A program made the translations under genes and the position numbers. From contig NZ_SPQS01000007.1 in assembly GCF_004570865.1 (NCBI RefSeq), positions 248,001 to 312,000 of the forward strand: DNA of 64,000 nt. Direction: 5' to 3'. This DNA comes from Bradyrhizobium frederickii (GTDB lineage: Bacteria > Pseudomonadota > Alphaproteobacteria > Rhizobiales > Xanthobacteraceae). Positions 33,901 to 44,135 of this stretch are shown here, one piece after another (within the stretch, counting starts at the first letter, position 1; the number at the start of each line of letters is the position of its first letter). Under the pieces are notes generated by a model that had not been told where the DNA came from, made no database searches, and saw only the letters and a program-made list of their open reading frames with translations.

Positions 33901-35883
33901 TCACTCCGCCGGCTGGAGGCGCTGCTTGGCCCGCGCCGGCTTCGGCGCGCCGACCCGCAGGCGCCGGTCGGACAGCGACAGCACGCCGCCGAACGCCATC
34001 AGCACCGGCCCCCACCAGATCAGGAGCACCATCGGCTTGTAATAGATGCGCACGGCGATGGCGCCCTCGGCGTTGGCGTCGCCGAGCGAGATATAGAGCT
34101 GGCTCGCGCCGCGGGTCAGCAGCGCGGCCTCGGTGGTCGAGGAGCCGCGGGTGGTGAAGCTGCGCTTGGACGGCGTCATGACGCTGAGTGGCGCGCCGTC
34201 GCGGCTGACGTTGAACTCGGCGATCATCTCGCGGTAGTTCGGCCCCTGACGCTGCAGCACCCCGTCGAGCTTCACGTCGAAGCCGGAAATGTGGGCGACG
34301 TCGTTCTGCTTCATCGTCGCGATATATTCGCTGTTCCAGGTGGTCTCGCAGACGATCCCGATCAGCGCCACGCCGAGGCCGGCATGCGCAAACGCGGTGC
34401 CCCAGGACGAGCGCGGCAGACCGCGCGCCCGGTGCAGCACGGTTGCGAACGGCAGCCGCACGAGGCCGGTCCGCTCGACGATGTCGGTGACCGCGCCGGC
34501 GATGACGAAGACGCCGAGCCCGATCGCGAGCGGCGCCAGCGTGCTGCCGCCAGTCGCCCAGCCCCAGGCGATGGCGACGGCGACGAGCCCGGCAACGCCC
34601 GCAGCTAACAGGCGCTGCGTCACGCCGAGCAGGTCGCCGCGCTTCCATGCCAGCATCGGCCCGAACGGCACGGCGAGCAGCAGCAGGGTAAACAGCGGCG
34701 CGAAGGTTAGGTTGTAGAACGGCGCACCGACCGACATCTTGAAGTCGGCGAGCATCTCCATCGCCAGCGGATAGAGCGTGCCGAACAGCACGACGGCGCA
34801 GGCGACCGTGAGCAGCAGATTGTTCAGGACCAGCGCGCCCTCGCGCGAGATCGGCGCGAACAGGCCGCCCTGCTTCAACGAGGTGGCGCGGCCCGCGAAC
34901 AGCGACAGGCTGCCGCCGATGAACAGGCAGAGGATCAGCAGAATGAACACGCCGCGGGTGGGATCGGTGGCGAAGGCGTGCACCGAGGTGATGACGCCCG
35001 AGCGCACCAGGAAGGTGCCGAGCAGCGACAGCGAGAAGGTCAGGATCGAGAGCAGGATGGTCCAGACCTTCAGCGCGTTCCGCTTTTCCATCACCAGCGC
35101 CGAATGCAATAGCGCGGTGCCGGAGAGCCACGGCATCAGCGAGGCGTTCTCGACCGGATCCCAGAACCACCAACCGCCCCAGCCGAGCTCGTAATAGGCC
35201 CAGTACGAGCCCATGGCGATGCCGAGCGTCAGGAAGATCCAGGCGACCAGCGTCCACGGCCGCACCCAGCGCGCCCAGGCCGCGTCGATCCGTCCCTCCA
35301 TCAGCGCCGCGATGGCGAAGGAGAACGAGATCGAGAAGCCGACATAGCCGAGATAGAGCATCGGCGGATGCACGGCGAGCCCGATGTCCTGGAGCACCGG
35401 ATTGAGATCGCGGCCCTCGATCGGCGGGCTCGCGATACGCAGGAACGGGTTCGACGTCACGAGGATGAAGAGATAGAAGGCGCTGGCGACCCAGGCCTGG
35501 ACCGCGAGCACGTGCGCGCGCAGCGACAGCGGCAAATTGTTGCCGAAAGCGGCGACCAGCCCGCCGAACAGCGCAAGGATCGACACCCACAACAGCATCG
35601 AGCCTTCATGGTTTCCCCACACGCCGGTGATCTTGTAGAGCAGCGGCTTCATCGAGTGGGAATTCTCGTAGACGTTGGCGACCGAGAAATCCGAGTTCAC
35701 GTGCAGCATCACGAGAGCGATGAACGAAGCGCCGACGAACAGGAGCTGCGCCAGCGCCGTGGAGCGCGCCACGTTCATGAGCGCGACGTCGCGCAGGCGC
35801 GCGCCGATCAGGGGCACGACCGACTGGATCAGGGCGAGCCCAAGCGCCAGCACCAGGGCGTAATGTCCGGATTCTGCGATCAC
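33901..35883 (-). CDS. ccmF: Heme lyase subunit CcmF (CycK)
   Basis: 660-residue polytopic inner-membrane protein with the tryptophan-rich heme-handling motif [19 protein letters not shown] and many membrane helices, full length for the family. It joins heme, delivered by CcmE, to CXXCH motifs of apocytochromes in the periplasm. Its start overlaps the ccmE stop by 4 bp. Confidence 0.96.
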   Translation of the reverse strand: MIAESGHYALVLALGLALIQSVVPLIGARLRDVALMNVARSTALAQLLFVGASFIALVMLHVNSDFSVANVYENSHSMKPLLYKITGVWGNHEGSMLLWVSILALFGGLVAAFGNNLPLSLRAHVLAVQAWVASAFYLFILVTSNPFLRIASPPIEGRDLNPVLQDIGLAVHPPMLYLGYVGFSISFSFAIAALMEGRIDAAWARWVRPWTLVAWIFLTLGIAMGSYWAYYELGWGGWWFWDPVENASLMPWLSGTALLHSALVMEKRNALKVWTILLSILTFSLSLLGTFLVRSGVITSVHAFATDPTRGVFILLILCLFIGGSLSLFAGRATSLKQGGLFAPISREGALVLNNLLLTVACAVVLFGTLYPLAMEMLADFKMSVGAPFYNLTFAPLFTLLLLAVPFGPMLAWKRGDLLGVTQRLLAAGVAGLVAVAIAWGWATGGSTLAPLAIGLGVFVIAGAVTDIVERTGLVRLPFATVLHRARGLPRSSWGTAFAHAGLGVALIGIVCETTWNSEYIATMKQNDVAHISGFDVKLDGVLQRQGPNYREMIAEFNVSRDGAPLSVMTPSKRSFTTRGSSTTEAALLTRGASQLYISLGDANAEGAIAVRIYYKPMVLLIWWGPVLMAFGGVLSLSDRRLRVGAPKPARAKQRLQPAE

Positions 35884-36404
35884 CGCACCGCTCCTTGCGG
35901 ATTGCCCTGCGCCGTTGTCGCCGGCTTGCCCGCATCGGACGTCTTGCCGCCGTCGGAAGGCTTGCCGCCGTAATCGTCCTTCCAGTGCCCCTGCTTCTTC
36001 AGGGCATCGGCGACGTCCTTGGGCATGTAGGTCTCGTCGTGCTTGGCAAGCACGGTATCGGCCTTGAACACGCCGTTGGCATCGAGCGCACCTTCGGCGA
36101 CGACGCCCTGCCCCTCGCGGAACAGGTCGGGCAGGATGCCCTTGTAAGCCACCGGCAGCTTGGCGTTGCCGTCGGCGACCTCGAAGGTCACCGCGAGATT
36201 GTCCCCGCGCTGCAGCGAGCCGGGCTGCACCAGCCCGCCGAGACGAAACCGCTTGCCCGGCTCGACGTGCTTCTCGGCGACCATGGTCGGCGTCGAGAAG
36301 AACACGATGGAGTCGCGAAGGGCGTTGAGCACCAGCGCGGCCGCGAGCGCGAGCACGGCGAGCGAGCCGCCGATGATGGTCATACGTCGCTGCTTGCGCG
36401 TCAT
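35880..36404 (-). CDS. ccmE: Cytochrome c maturation heme chaperone CcmE (CycJ)
   Basis: 174 residues from the ATG at 36404. A short basic N-terminus (MTRKQRR) and one membrane anchor are followed by an OB-fold periplasmic domain ([30 protein letters not shown]) and the heme-binding His in [10 protein letters not shown]. The C-terminus is extended and rich in Gly, Lys and Asp, a common bradyrhizobial trait. Confidence 0.96.
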   Translation of the reverse strand: MTRKQRRMTIIGGSLAVLALAAALVLNALRDSIVFFSTPTMVAEKHVEPGKRFRLGGLVQPGSLQRGDNLAVTFEVADGNAKLPVAYKGILPDLFREGQGVVAEGALDANGVFKADTVLAKHDETYMPKDVADALKKQGHWKDDYGGKPSDGGKTSDAGKPATTAQGNPQGAVR

Positions 36405-36441
36405 GGCGTATCCGTTCTCCGCTTCTGTCGTCCCGACATCA

Positions 36442-37548
36442 TCATCCGCCGAGCCCGAGCGTCCTGAGGCCTTCGTTGAGCTGGCGAAGCCGCTCGCCGT
36501 CGCTGCCAACCGCCTGCCGGGCATCGGCCGACGCCCCCATCGCCTTGTCCCGCTCGCCCATCACGAGATAGGCGCGCACCAGGCGCAGCCAGCTCTCGAC
36601 GTCGTCGCCGTTCTGCTTCAACCGGGTGGCCAGACGCTCGACCATGCCCCGCACCATCGCGTTGCGATCGCCTTCGGCCATGTCCTTGGAAGCGGCAATC
36701 GCCTCGTCGGACAGCGCCGGCATCGTGCCACCGCCGCCGACCCGCGCCAGCGAGGTCTGCACCAGGACGCGCCAGGGCGCATCGGCGGGCGCCTTGGCAA
36801 GCAGCGCGCGCCAGATCGTCGCGGCATCGTCCTTGCGGCCGTCCTGCTCGGCGGCGAGGCCGAGGAAGTAGTTGGCCTTGGGATCGTCCGCGTCCAGGGC
36901 GTGGGCCCGCTCGAACTCCGTCTTGGCCTCGGCGGTCACCACGCCGCCGGCGGCGGCCGAGAGCGCTTCGCCGAGATCGGCCCGGCGCTCCGAGCTCTCG
37001 CCATTGTAGGTGAGCGAGTTGCGATAGGCGCGCACCGCATCGTCGAAACGGCCGAGCCGCTGCAGCACCGGCGCCAGCACGTTCCAGCCGCGGCCGTCGG
37101 TCGGATTCTTTTCCAGATGTTGCTGGACCTGTGCGACGAGATTCTCGAGCGACTGCGCCTTGCCCGGCACGCGCTCCCGTTGCGCCAGCGGAAAGTCCTG
37201 TAATTTGGGCGAGCCGAGCGGCATGTAGACGCCGAGCGAAACGAGCGGCAGGCCGGCGAGCGCCAGCACGGCCGCCACGCGGCGCCATGTCACGTTCGAC
37301 GTCGGTGCCGTCGCGGGCTCGCTCGCGGCTGCGGCAAGCAGCCTGCGGCTGATCTCGACCCGCGCGGCCTCGGCGTCGGGCGCCGGGATCATGCCTGCGG
37401 CGAGATCACGCTCGATCTCGGCCAGCTGGTCCTTGTAAACCGCGACCTCGCTACCTTGATCTTGCGCGCGTTCCTTGCGGCCAAGCGGCCAAAGCACGGC
37501 GAAAATCGCCGCGACCGTCATCAGCGCGAACACGAACCATAGCGTCAT
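36442..37548 (-). CDS. ccmI: Cytochrome c maturation protein CcmI (CycH)
   Basis: 368 residues from the ATG at 37548 (GGAAG 8 nt upstream). Two N-terminal membrane helices ([21 protein letters not shown] and a second near residues 90-110) flank a cytoplasmic loop with [10 protein letters not shown]; the periplasmic part is built of TPR-like repeats that bind apocytochrome C-termini. First gene of the ccmIEFH operon. Confidence 0.93.
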   Translation of the reverse strand: MTLWFVFALMTVAAIFAVLWPLGRKERAQDQGSEVAVYKDQLAEIERDLAAGMIPAPDAEAARVEISRRLLAAAASEPATAPTSNVTWRRVAAVLALAGLPLVSLGVYMPLGSPKLQDFPLAQRERVPGKAQSLENLVAQVQQHLEKNPTDGRGWNVLAPVLQRLGRFDDAVRAYRNSLTYNGESSERRADLGEALSAAAGGVVTAEAKTEFERAHALDADDPKANYFLGLAAEQDGRKDDAATIWRALLAKAPADAPWRVLVQTSLARVGGGGTMPALSDEAIAASKDMAEGDRNAMVRGMVERLATRLKQNGDDVESWLRLVRAYLVMGERDKAMGASADARQAVGSDGERLRQLNEGLRTLGLGG

Positions 37549-37679
37549 CTGGCAAGCTTCCGGCAGCGCACGAACCGCGCCCATAGGTGCCTTTACACCA
37601 CGGCCGGACGATGCGGCAATTGACAATTGTCAATTCGGCGCGACCGCAAGCAGTCTCGAAACGATGCGAATCCAACGGC

Positions 37680-37949
37680 TTAGCAGATCTCGAAATCCGC
37701 ACTTTGCGCGGCCTGCTCGCCGTGGCCGTTGAAGGCCTTCAGGAAGTACGTTCCTGGGGGGACGGCCTCCGGCAATCTGATGCGCAGCGCGCCAACGGGA
37801 ACCGGAGACGCAACCCGCGTGATGGTCTCGGACAATTGCCGACCGCTTGCCTTCTCGACGAGCACCACTTTGGCGCCGACCATCAGCCTTTGATACTTGG
37901 CAACGACGACGCGGTTCTCAATTTCGATCGAGCTGATGACGGGTTTCAT
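37680..37949 (-). CDS. Small hypothetical protein with Ig-like character
   Basis: 89 residues from the ATG at 37949; an upstream TTG at 38012 would extend it. The alternating hydrophobic pattern and end (LPEAVPPGTYFLKAFNGHGEQAAQSADFEI) suggest a small beta-sandwich, as in IPT/TIG modules, but no family is certain. It sits between the gene at 38047 and ccmI without overlap, on the same strand. Confidence 0.55.
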   Translation of the reverse strand: MKPVISSIEIENRVVVAKYQRLMVGAKVVLVEKASGRQLSETITRVASPVPVGALRIRLPEAVPPGTYFLKAFNGHGEQAAQSADFEIC

Positions 37950-38046
37950 GCGCACAAATAGAAGTCCCCGGATTTCCACGGGAACCGTACGGCGCGACAC
38001 CGGCACCGTCAACCAGAAATTGTGCTTACGAAAATATGCGCTTCGA

Positions 38047-39447
38047 TCAGCTCGCGCGCGACGATTTGCGCTCGCCCGTAGCGGCGTTTTGCGCGGCCCG
38101 GCTCATCAGCGAGGCGTAGTCGTCGCCAAACAGCACCTGGCAGAAGCGAATCGCGGCGTCCACCTGCTGTTGCCGATAGGTGCGGACCTTGTGATCGGCG
38201 GCTCGCAACGACTGCACCAGCTGCTCGGTCGAGCGTTCGACGTATTGCTGGAGATCGGAATAGGTGCGCAGCGTCACCTCGTTGATCGCCAGCTCGCTCG
38301 CATAATTGCGGCAGGTCGCGACGAAATCGATCAGTGCCACGGTCTCTTCCACCTCGGTGCTGTCGATCCGCGCCCCCGGCGGAATGTCCTTCTCTGGCCG
38401 CTGGCGCAGGATGCGGCGGACCCGGCCGGGAACGCTGTCGATCTCGGATTGCAGCGCATTGGAGATGTCGGCCCGGATCGAGGTGAGCTGCCTGCCCCAG
38501 GCGGAATCGTTGCGCAGGTCGAGCTCGGTGCGCAGGCCGCGCACGCCGTCGTGCAGCGCCTTGAGATTGCCGGCCACGTTGTCGAAATGGCCGCGCTTGA
38601 TGTCCATGCGCAAGGTGGCCGCGACACAGGACAGATCGTGCAGCGCGATCGTGACGGCAGCGCCGTAAGGCGTCGCCGCGACGCGGATCTCGTCGTCGGA
38701 GGCGGCAATCTTGATGGCGAGGCGAATGATCTGCCAGGGCGCGGTCATCCGCTCCACCACGATCGACAGCGCGAAGGGCAGCATCTGCGGCGTCTGGAGC
38801 ACCGGAATGTTGAGCGCCGACGTCACCGAGGCGATCTGGGAATCGCCGAACGCGCGCAAGGTCCGCGGCAGCCTCTCGTTCAGGCTGGCGATGGCCTCCC
38901 GGACCTGGAGCACCGCTCCGATCGAATAGAGGTCCTCGATCACGTTGGGCGGGCCGACCCGGGCCAGCGCGCGCGATTTGTCGCCGCCGCCGGGACCCGT
39001 CAGCCCGAAAATGGCGTCCGCAGCCGCGGCTTGGAGCTTCAGCGCCAAGGCCTCGACCTGCCCCGCACTATCGGCGGGCATACGGGCCAGCGCGGCCTCG
39101 AATTCGTTGATCTTGTCCGGCGCGCCGTCGCGGCCGAGCCATTGCCAGATCGGCTGGAGCGAGGAGCGACGAATCTGGCCGACCCGGATCGGGACGCCCG
39201 CTTCGACCAGGAACGGTTCCAGCACCTGGAACAGCAGCCGCGACAGATCGTCCGTGCGCGGCGGCGGGGCTTCATCGGCTTCGGTCTTGCGGACAATCTT
39301 GCGCAACTGCTCGAGCACGAGGGTCGCCACCGCCGTGTCCTGACCGCGCTCGAGCGCACGCTCGAACTCCCGCATCAGCAGCGCCTGCGCCTGCGGCGGG
39401 AGCTGCGCGAGATATTCCCTCAGCCGCTCGATCGATGTCTGGCTCAT
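38047..39447 (-). CDS. Conserved-looking hypothetical helical protein
   Basis: 466 residues, mainly predicted helical, no signal peptide or membrane helix. It starts MSQTSIERLREYLAQLPPQAQALLMREFERAL; a central Arg/Leu-rich region and a long segment around DSTEVEETVALIDFVATCRNYASELAINEVTLRTYSDLQQYVERSTEQLVQSLR could form coiled coil. I do not recognise a family. It is followed by the small gene at 37680 and preceded by the sensor kinase gene on the same strand. Confidence 0.75.
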   Translation of the reverse strand: MSQTSIERLREYLAQLPPQAQALLMREFERALERGQDTAVATLVLEQLRKIVRKTEADEAPPPRTDDLSRLLFQVLEPFLVEAGVPIRVGQIRRSSLQPIWQWLGRDGAPDKINEFEAALARMPADSAGQVEALALKLQAAAADAIFGLTGPGGGDKSRALARVGPPNVIEDLYSIGAVLQVREAIASLNERLPRTLRAFGDSQIASVTSALNIPVLQTPQMLPFALSIVVERMTAPWQIIRLAIKIAASDDEIRVAATPYGAAVTIALHDLSCVAATLRMDIKRGHFDNVAGNLKALHDGVRGLRTELDLRNDSAWGRQLTSIRADISNALQSEIDSVPGRVRRILRQRPEKDIPPGARIDSTEVEETVALIDFVATCRNYASELAINEVTLRTYSDLQQYVERSTEQLVQSLRAADHKVRTYRQQQVDAAIRFCQVLFGDDYASLMSRAAQNAATGERKSSRAS

Positions 39448-39606
39448 GCGCCCGGGTAATGCACGGTAAAATGGCGGACCTGGATGCGTCCGGGCGCGAT
39501 CATAGGAGGGCCCACTTAAGAAGCCGTTTAGGAAGTCGGCCCGAATTCCCTTGGTTGGCGTCGGCCGGCCCTTGGCGAGGACGAAAAGCGACGCCGGAAC
39601 AAAGGA

Positions 39607-40983
39607 TTATATACCCGGAAGGATCAGTTCGGCGCGCAGGCCGCCGGTCGGCGCGCCGCCGAGCGAGAGGCTGCCGCCGTAGAGCGCCGCGAGGTCGGTC
39701 ACGATCGACAGCCCCAATCCCGAGCCGGGCTTGGACTCGTCGAGCCGCTGGCCGCGCCGGGAGACCTGGGCGCGCTCGGCCTCCGACAGGCCGCGGCCGT
39801 CGTCATCGACGACGATGCGCAGCCGCGGGCCGGCCCCCGCCTGGGGCGGCGGGTCCACCAGAACCTCGATGAAAACGCGCGAGGCCGCCCATTTGCAGGC
39901 ATTGTCGACGAGATTGCCGACCATCTCCTCCAGATCCTGGCGCTCGCCGCGGAATTTCGCCGACGGATCGGCCTTGGCCTCGACCACGATGCCACGATCG
40001 CGATGGATCTTCTCCATAGTCCGCCGCAGCGCCTCGATGGCAGGCGCCACTTCCGTCACGGTCGCGACCACGGAAACCCGCGCTGCGATGCGGGCTCGCT
40101 CCAGATGATGGGCGACCTGGTCGCGCATCACGTCCGCCTGCTCCATCACCTTGGCCGCGAACGGATCGGCAATGTGGGCGCCGGCCTCATTGACGATGAC
40201 CGAGAGCGGCGTCTTGATCGCGTGGGCGAGATTGCCGACATGGGTGCGCGCGCGCTCGACGATCTCGCGATTGGCATCGATCAGCGCGTTGGTCTCGCGC
40301 GCCAATGGGGCGATCTCGACCGGGAATTCGCCTTCGAGCCGCTCCGCCCGCCCGGAGCGGATGTCGGCGATCGATTCCGAGATGCGCTTGAGCGGCGCCA
40401 GGCCGAAACGGACCTGGAACACGGTCGTCAGCAGCAGCACGATGCCGAGCGCGGTGAAGGTGCCGCCGAGATAATAGTCGAAGCTGCGTGTCTCGTCGAA
40501 AATCTCGGTGTCGTCGCCGGCGACGCTGACGAGAAACTTGCCGTCGGCGCCGAGATCGACCGGCCGCTCGACCATGCGTAGGTTCTGCCCTTCGGGCCCG
40601 TCGACATAGGCAAGGCGAATGCCGGCGGCGGTGAGCTCGGTGCCCTGCTCCTCCAGCTTCGGCAGCTTCTTGTCCCAGAGCGAGCGTGAGGAGCGCACCT
40701 CCGGCTTCTCGGTGTCGGTCCGGGTGATCTGCCAGTACCAGCCCGACAGCGGCAGCTCGAACAGGGGCTCGCCCAGCGACTGGAACTGGCGGTCCGGCGG
40801 CTCGTCGGGGGTCGCGACCTCGGCTATGAGGGTACGCAGATAGAGGTTGAGCCGGCGGTCGAAGGCGCGCTCGGTGGCGTTCTTGTAGACCGACGAGAGC
40901 ACCACGCCGGTGATGGCCAGGATCACCACGAGCCAGGCGGTCGCCGACAGGAACAGCCGGTTGGCAAGCGAGCTAGCGGCCAT
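39607..40983 (-). CDS. feuQ: Sensor histidine kinase (FeuQ/PhoQ-like)
   Basis: 458 residues. Membrane helices near 10-32 and 175-195 enclose a periplasmic sensor; after HAMP comes the phosphoacceptor box VGNLAHAIKTPLSVIVNEAG, the N box LVDNACKWAASR, DDDGRGLS and GSGLGLSIVTDLAALYGG. The HAIKTPL variant is typical of PhoQ/FeuQ-type kinases of alphaproteobacteria. It is 94 bp downstream of its partner regulator. In Sinorhizobium FeuPQ controls cyclic glucan export; that role is not shown here. Confidence 0.85.
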   Translation of the reverse strand: MAASSLANRLFLSATAWLVVILAITGVVLSSVYKNATERAFDRRLNLYLRTLIAEVATPDEPPDRQFQSLGEPLFELPLSGWYWQITRTDTEKPEVRSSRSLWDKKLPKLEEQGTELTAAGIRLAYVDGPEGQNLRMVERPVDLGADGKFLVSVAGDDTEIFDETRSFDYYLGGTFTALGIVLLLTTVFQVRFGLAPLKRISESIADIRSGRAERLEGEFPVEIAPLARETNALIDANREIVERARTHVGNLAHAIKTPLSVIVNEAGAHIADPFAAKVMEQADVMRDQVAHHLERARIAARVSVVATVTEVAPAIEALRRTMEKIHRDRGIVVEAKADPSAKFRGERQDLEEMVGNLVDNACKWAASRVFIEVLVDPPPQAGAGPRLRIVVDDDGRGLSEAERAQVSRRGQRLDESKPGSGLGLSIVTDLAALYGGSLSLGGAPTGGLRAELILPGI

Positions 40984-41077
40984 CGGAAATATCCCGGGAG
41001 GCGCAGGATGGCGGGGCGTCGGAGGTCATGACCGGACCAAGGCCCGTGTCGGGCGGCCCGTCAAGTCCCGGAACGCG

Positions 41078-41743
41078 TCAGGTGGCCGGCGGGGTCAGGA
41101 GATAGCCGAGGCCGCGGACGGTCTGGATGATGTCGACATCGAGCTTCTTGCGGATGCGGCCGACGAACACCTCGATGGTGTTGGAGTCGCGGTCAAAGTC
41201 CTGGTCGTAGAGATGCTCGACCAGCTCGGTGCGGGAGACCACCCGCCCGGAATGGTGCATCAGGTAGGCCAGAAGCCGATATTCGTGCGAGGTCATCTTG
41301 ACGGGATTGCCTGACACGCTGACCCGGCCGGTCCTGGTATCGAGCGTGACGGGACCGCAGCTGAGCTCGCTCTGGGCATGGCCAGTGGAGCGGCGCAGCA
41401 GCGCACGGATGCGCGCCAGCACCTCCTCCAGGTGGAACGGTTTTGCGACGTAGTCGTCGGCGCCGGCATCGAACCCCTGCACCTTGTCGCTCCAGCGGTC
41501 GCGGGCGGTGAGGATCAGGACCGGCATGGTGCGGCCGTTGCGGCGCCAGGCCTCCAGCACCGAGATGCCGTCCTTCTTCGGCAGGCCGATGTCGAGCACG
41601 ACGGCATCATACGGCTCGTTGTCGCCGAGATAGTGCCCCTCCTCCCCGTCGAAGGCCCGATCGACGACATAGCCGGCGTCGGTCAGCGCCTTGGTGAGCT
41701 GGCGATTGAGATCAGGGTCGTCCTCAACAACGAGCAGGCGCAC
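41078..41743 (-). CDS. feuP: Response regulator (FeuP/PhoP-like)
   Basis: 221 residues from a GTG at 41743 preceded by GGAGAGAAGC, which fits the usual VRLLVVEDD start. Receiver motifs: VVEDDPD, AVVLDIGLPKKDG, LTARD, DDYVAKPFHLEEV; C-terminal winged helix with DSNTIEVFVGRIRKKLDVDIIQTVRGLGYLL. Pairs with the kinase gene that follows. Confidence 0.88.
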   Translation of the reverse strand: MRLLVVEDDPDLNRQLTKALTDAGYVVDRAFDGEEGHYLGDNEPYDAVVLDIGLPKKDGISVLEAWRRNGRTMPVLILTARDRWSDKVQGFDAGADDYVAKPFHLEEVLARIRALLRRSTGHAQSELSCGPVTLDTRTGRVSVSGNPVKMTSHEYRLLAYLMHHSGRVVSRTELVEHLYDQDFDRDSNTIEVFVGRIRKKLDVDIIQTVRGLGYLLTPPAT

Positions 41744-41872
41744 GCTTCTCTCCAGAAATAGACCGCGACAATACCGCACCAGATGAGCAATTCCGGCGTG
41801 AACTGAATATGAACGCGGGGAACCTGCCGCGTTACTTTTTGGTCATATACGAAGTCCATCGCCGACGCGACT

Positions 41873-41915
41873 GCGCCCGCCCTGCGGCCGGACGGACCGG
41901 CAGCAGGGCGGGCGC
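41873..41915. terminator. GC-rich stem-loop between feuP and a small membrane protein gene
   Basis: GCGCCCGCCCTGC (41873-41885) and GCAGGGCGGGCGC (41903-41915) are perfect reverse complements around a 17-nt loop. No T-run follows on either strand. It lies 57 bp past the stop of the small gene at 41973-42128 and probably marks its transcript end. Confidence 0.45.
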
Positions 41916-41972
41916 AATGTGCCGCGTGCCCGCGGCAGGCCGGAAGGTCCGCCCTTCCCGTGAATTCGGCCG

Positions 41973-42128
41973 TCAGGTCCGGAAGAACACGAACCAGATG
42001 ACGGCGAGGATCAGGATCGCAAGCCCGGTCGAAATGGCGAGCAGCGCCGCCACCGAAGGCCCGGGCTCGCCCTGGCGCGCCTCGGTCGGAGTTTCCACGA
42101 TCTGACGCTGCTCTCGCGTGGTTGCCAT
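41973..42128 (-). CDS. Small single-pass membrane protein
   Basis: 51 residues: a charged N-terminus (MATTREQRQIVETPTEARQ) and one C-terminal membrane helix (AALLAISTGLAILILAVIWFVFF) ending RT. GAGGGC lies just upstream of the ATG. It is divergent from the Ku gene. Function unknown. Confidence 0.65.
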   Translation of the reverse strand: MATTREQRQIVETPTEARQGEPGPSVAALLAISTGLAILILAVIWFVFFRT

Positions 42129-42359
42129 GATGCCCTCAATCTGGATGTCGCTTCGTTAGCCGCGACCTCCTCGCAGCTGATGTCCGGGCCAACGCGTGAT
42201 TGGATACGATGTTCCGGCTTTTACGCACGGATCGGGCAGCGACAGCACGGCCCCGCGGCCGGTTAACGCAGTTGGAAGATTCAGCAACCGACCTTGCTTT
42301 GATTCGTTGTTCCCCGATGGTATCCTTGTCTTCTGTCCCTGTTGCGTTTGGAGTAGCCC

Positions 42360-43337
42360 ATGGCCCCCCGCGCCAATTGGAAGGGTTTTCTGCGTCTGTC
42401 GCTCGTGACCTGCCCGGTTGCGCTCTATCCGGCCACTTCGGATACCGAGAAGGTCTCCTTCAACCAGATCAACCGCAAGACCGGCCACCGGATCAAGTAC
42501 CTCAAGGTCGACGCCGAGACCGGTGACGAGGTGACCTCCGAGGACATCGTCAAGGGCTACAAGGTCGACACCGATACCTACATCGAGGTCACCAAGGACG
42601 AGCTCGACGAGATCGCGCTCGATTCCACGCACACGATCGATATCGACGAGTTCGTGCCGAAGACCGACATCGACAACCGCTATCTGATCCGCCCCTATTA
42701 CCTCGTGCCGGACGGCAAGGTCGGCCACGACGCCTATGCCGTGATCCGCGAGACCATCCGCAGCATGGACAAGGTCGCCATCGGCCGGGTGGTGCTGACC
42801 AACCGCGAGCACATCATCGCGCTCGAGCCACTCGAGAGCGGGCTGATGGGCACGCTGCTGCGCTACCCCTACGAGGTCCGCAGCGAGACGGAATATTTCG
42901 ACGATATCCAGGACGTGAAGCTCACCAAGGACATGCTCGACCTCGCCAGGCACATCGTCGAGAAGAAGTCCGGCGCGTTCGAGCCGGAGCTGTTCGAGGA
43001 CCATTACGAGACCGCCCTGATCGATCTCATCAACAAGAAGCGCAGCGGCATGCCGATCGCGGCCAAGGCGGCGCCGAAGACCGGCGGCAACGTCATCAAC
43101 CTGATGGACGCGCTGAAGAAGAGCATCGCGAACGAGAAGGACACAGCGCCCGCGGCGAAGGTCGCCAAGGAGGCCAAGGCCAAGAAGCCGAAGAAGCGCG
43201 TCGAGGGCCAGCGCGAGATGCTGCTGCCGATATCCGGCAAGGGCGGCAAGGACGCTGCGGCAAAGGCGAAGGATGCCCCGAAGAAGGCAGCCGACAAGCC
43301 GGTCCGCGCGCCGGCGCGGGCGAAGAAGGCGGGCTGA
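42360..43337 (+). CDS. ku: Non-homologous end-joining protein Ku
   Basis: 325-residue bacterial Ku with the conserved beta-barrel core (NWKGFLRLSLVTCPVALYPATSD, INRKTGHRIKYLKVD, DEFVPKTDIDNRYLIRPYYLVPDGKVGHDAYAVIRETI) and a Lys/Ala-rich C-terminal tail that supports DNA binding and LigD contact. It would ring broken DNA ends and recruit the LigD ligase, which is not in this window; rhizobia often carry several ku and ligD copies. Confidence 0.95.
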   Translation: MAPRANWKGFLRLSLVTCPVALYPATSDTEKVSFNQINRKTGHRIKYLKVDAETGDEVTSEDIVKGYKVDTDTYIEVTKDELDEIALDSTHTIDIDEFVPKTDIDNRYLIRPYYLVPDGKVGHDAYAVIRETIRSMDKVAIGRVVLTNREHIIALEPLESGLMGTLLRYPYEVRSETEYFDDIQDVKLTKDMLDLARHIVEKKSGAFEPELFEDHYETALIDLINKKRSGMPIAAKAAPKTGGNVINLMDALKKSIANEKDTAPAAKVAKEAKAKKPKKRVEGQREMLLPISGKGGKDAAAKAKDAPKKAADKPVRAPARAKKAG

Positions 43338-43392
43338 CAGCGTCGCATCAATCACGCCGTGATGTCACTCCTCGCGGATCAGGCGGCCTGAC

Positions 43393-43629
43393 ATGCCCTG
43401 GTCGACGGCGTTCGACGATCCCGTTCGCGTGAGCAGCAAGCGCACGCTGCACACGCTCCAGGACGCCGCGGACTACATCATGCAGCTGCCCGAGGACGCC
43501 CAGCACGAGGCGCACTGGCAGACCGCCGTCGAGACCTTGATCAACGCGGCCGAGACGGGCGGCGGCTGGGTGATGTTCGCCCGTATCGCCATGCTGCGGG
43601 CCCTGAATGCGCCTGGCCGGCGCCGATGA
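43393..43629 (+). CDS. DUF982-like small protein
   Basis: 78 residues. The pattern DDPVRVSSKRTLHTLQDAADYIMQLPEDAQHEAHWQTAVETLINAAETGGGWVMFARIAMLRALN (motif spans most of the chain) fits the short DUF982 family common in rhizobia, of unknown function. It follows the Ku gene by 55 bp and may share its transcript. Confidence 0.7.
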   Translation: MPWSTAFDDPVRVSSKRTLHTLQDAADYIMQLPEDAQHEAHWQTAVETLINAAETGGGWVMFARIAMLRALNAPGRRR

Positions 43630-43912
43630 ACGCGCTGGCCTCGGCAAACAGCCTCAACAATCCGTTAAGCGGCACCCTTCTCCCGATGCGACCGCCATGG
43701 CGAACCGCCTCCCGGCGCTTGCCCGCGCACGAGGGTCCGCCGATTTGAATCCATTTGGACGCACCGGCGGAACCTTAATTTAATGACTGCCGTCGTATCA
43801 GCGGAGGCGCGATGCGCGGGCTTAATTTTTGGCGCACCAAGCTTATTCGATCTATTGACGAATTCGATGACGACGCGACCATACGTTGGATCGGATCAAC
43901 AGGAGTTGGGCA

Positions 43913-44077
43913 ATGCGTTTGCTTAGGTCTTTCCTTGCCGATGAGAATGGTGCGACCGCCATCGAGTACGGCCTCATCGCCGCGGGGATTGCGCTGGCGA
44001 TCGTGACCGCCGTGAACAACACGGGCGGCGCCCTGCTCAACAGCAAGTTCAACGCGGTCAGCACGGCGATCAAGTAA
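43913..44077 (+). CDS. Flp-family type IVb pilin
   Basis: 54 residues from the ATG at 43913 (AGGAG 7 nt upstream). A short leader (MRLLRSFLADENG) ends in the prepilin cleavage site G-ATAIEYGLIAAGIALAIV, with the conserved Glu five residues after the cut and the hydrophobic helix. It would be assembled by a Tad-type secretion system, not present here. Confidence 0.88.
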   Translation: MRLLRSFLADENGATAIEYGLIAAGIALAIVTAVNNTGGALLNSKFNAVSTAIK

Positions 44078-44135
44078 CGCCCGGTGCCGCCGGCCATGAT
44101 CTGCGTCAACAGCATCAGGGCCGCCACGTCTAAGC

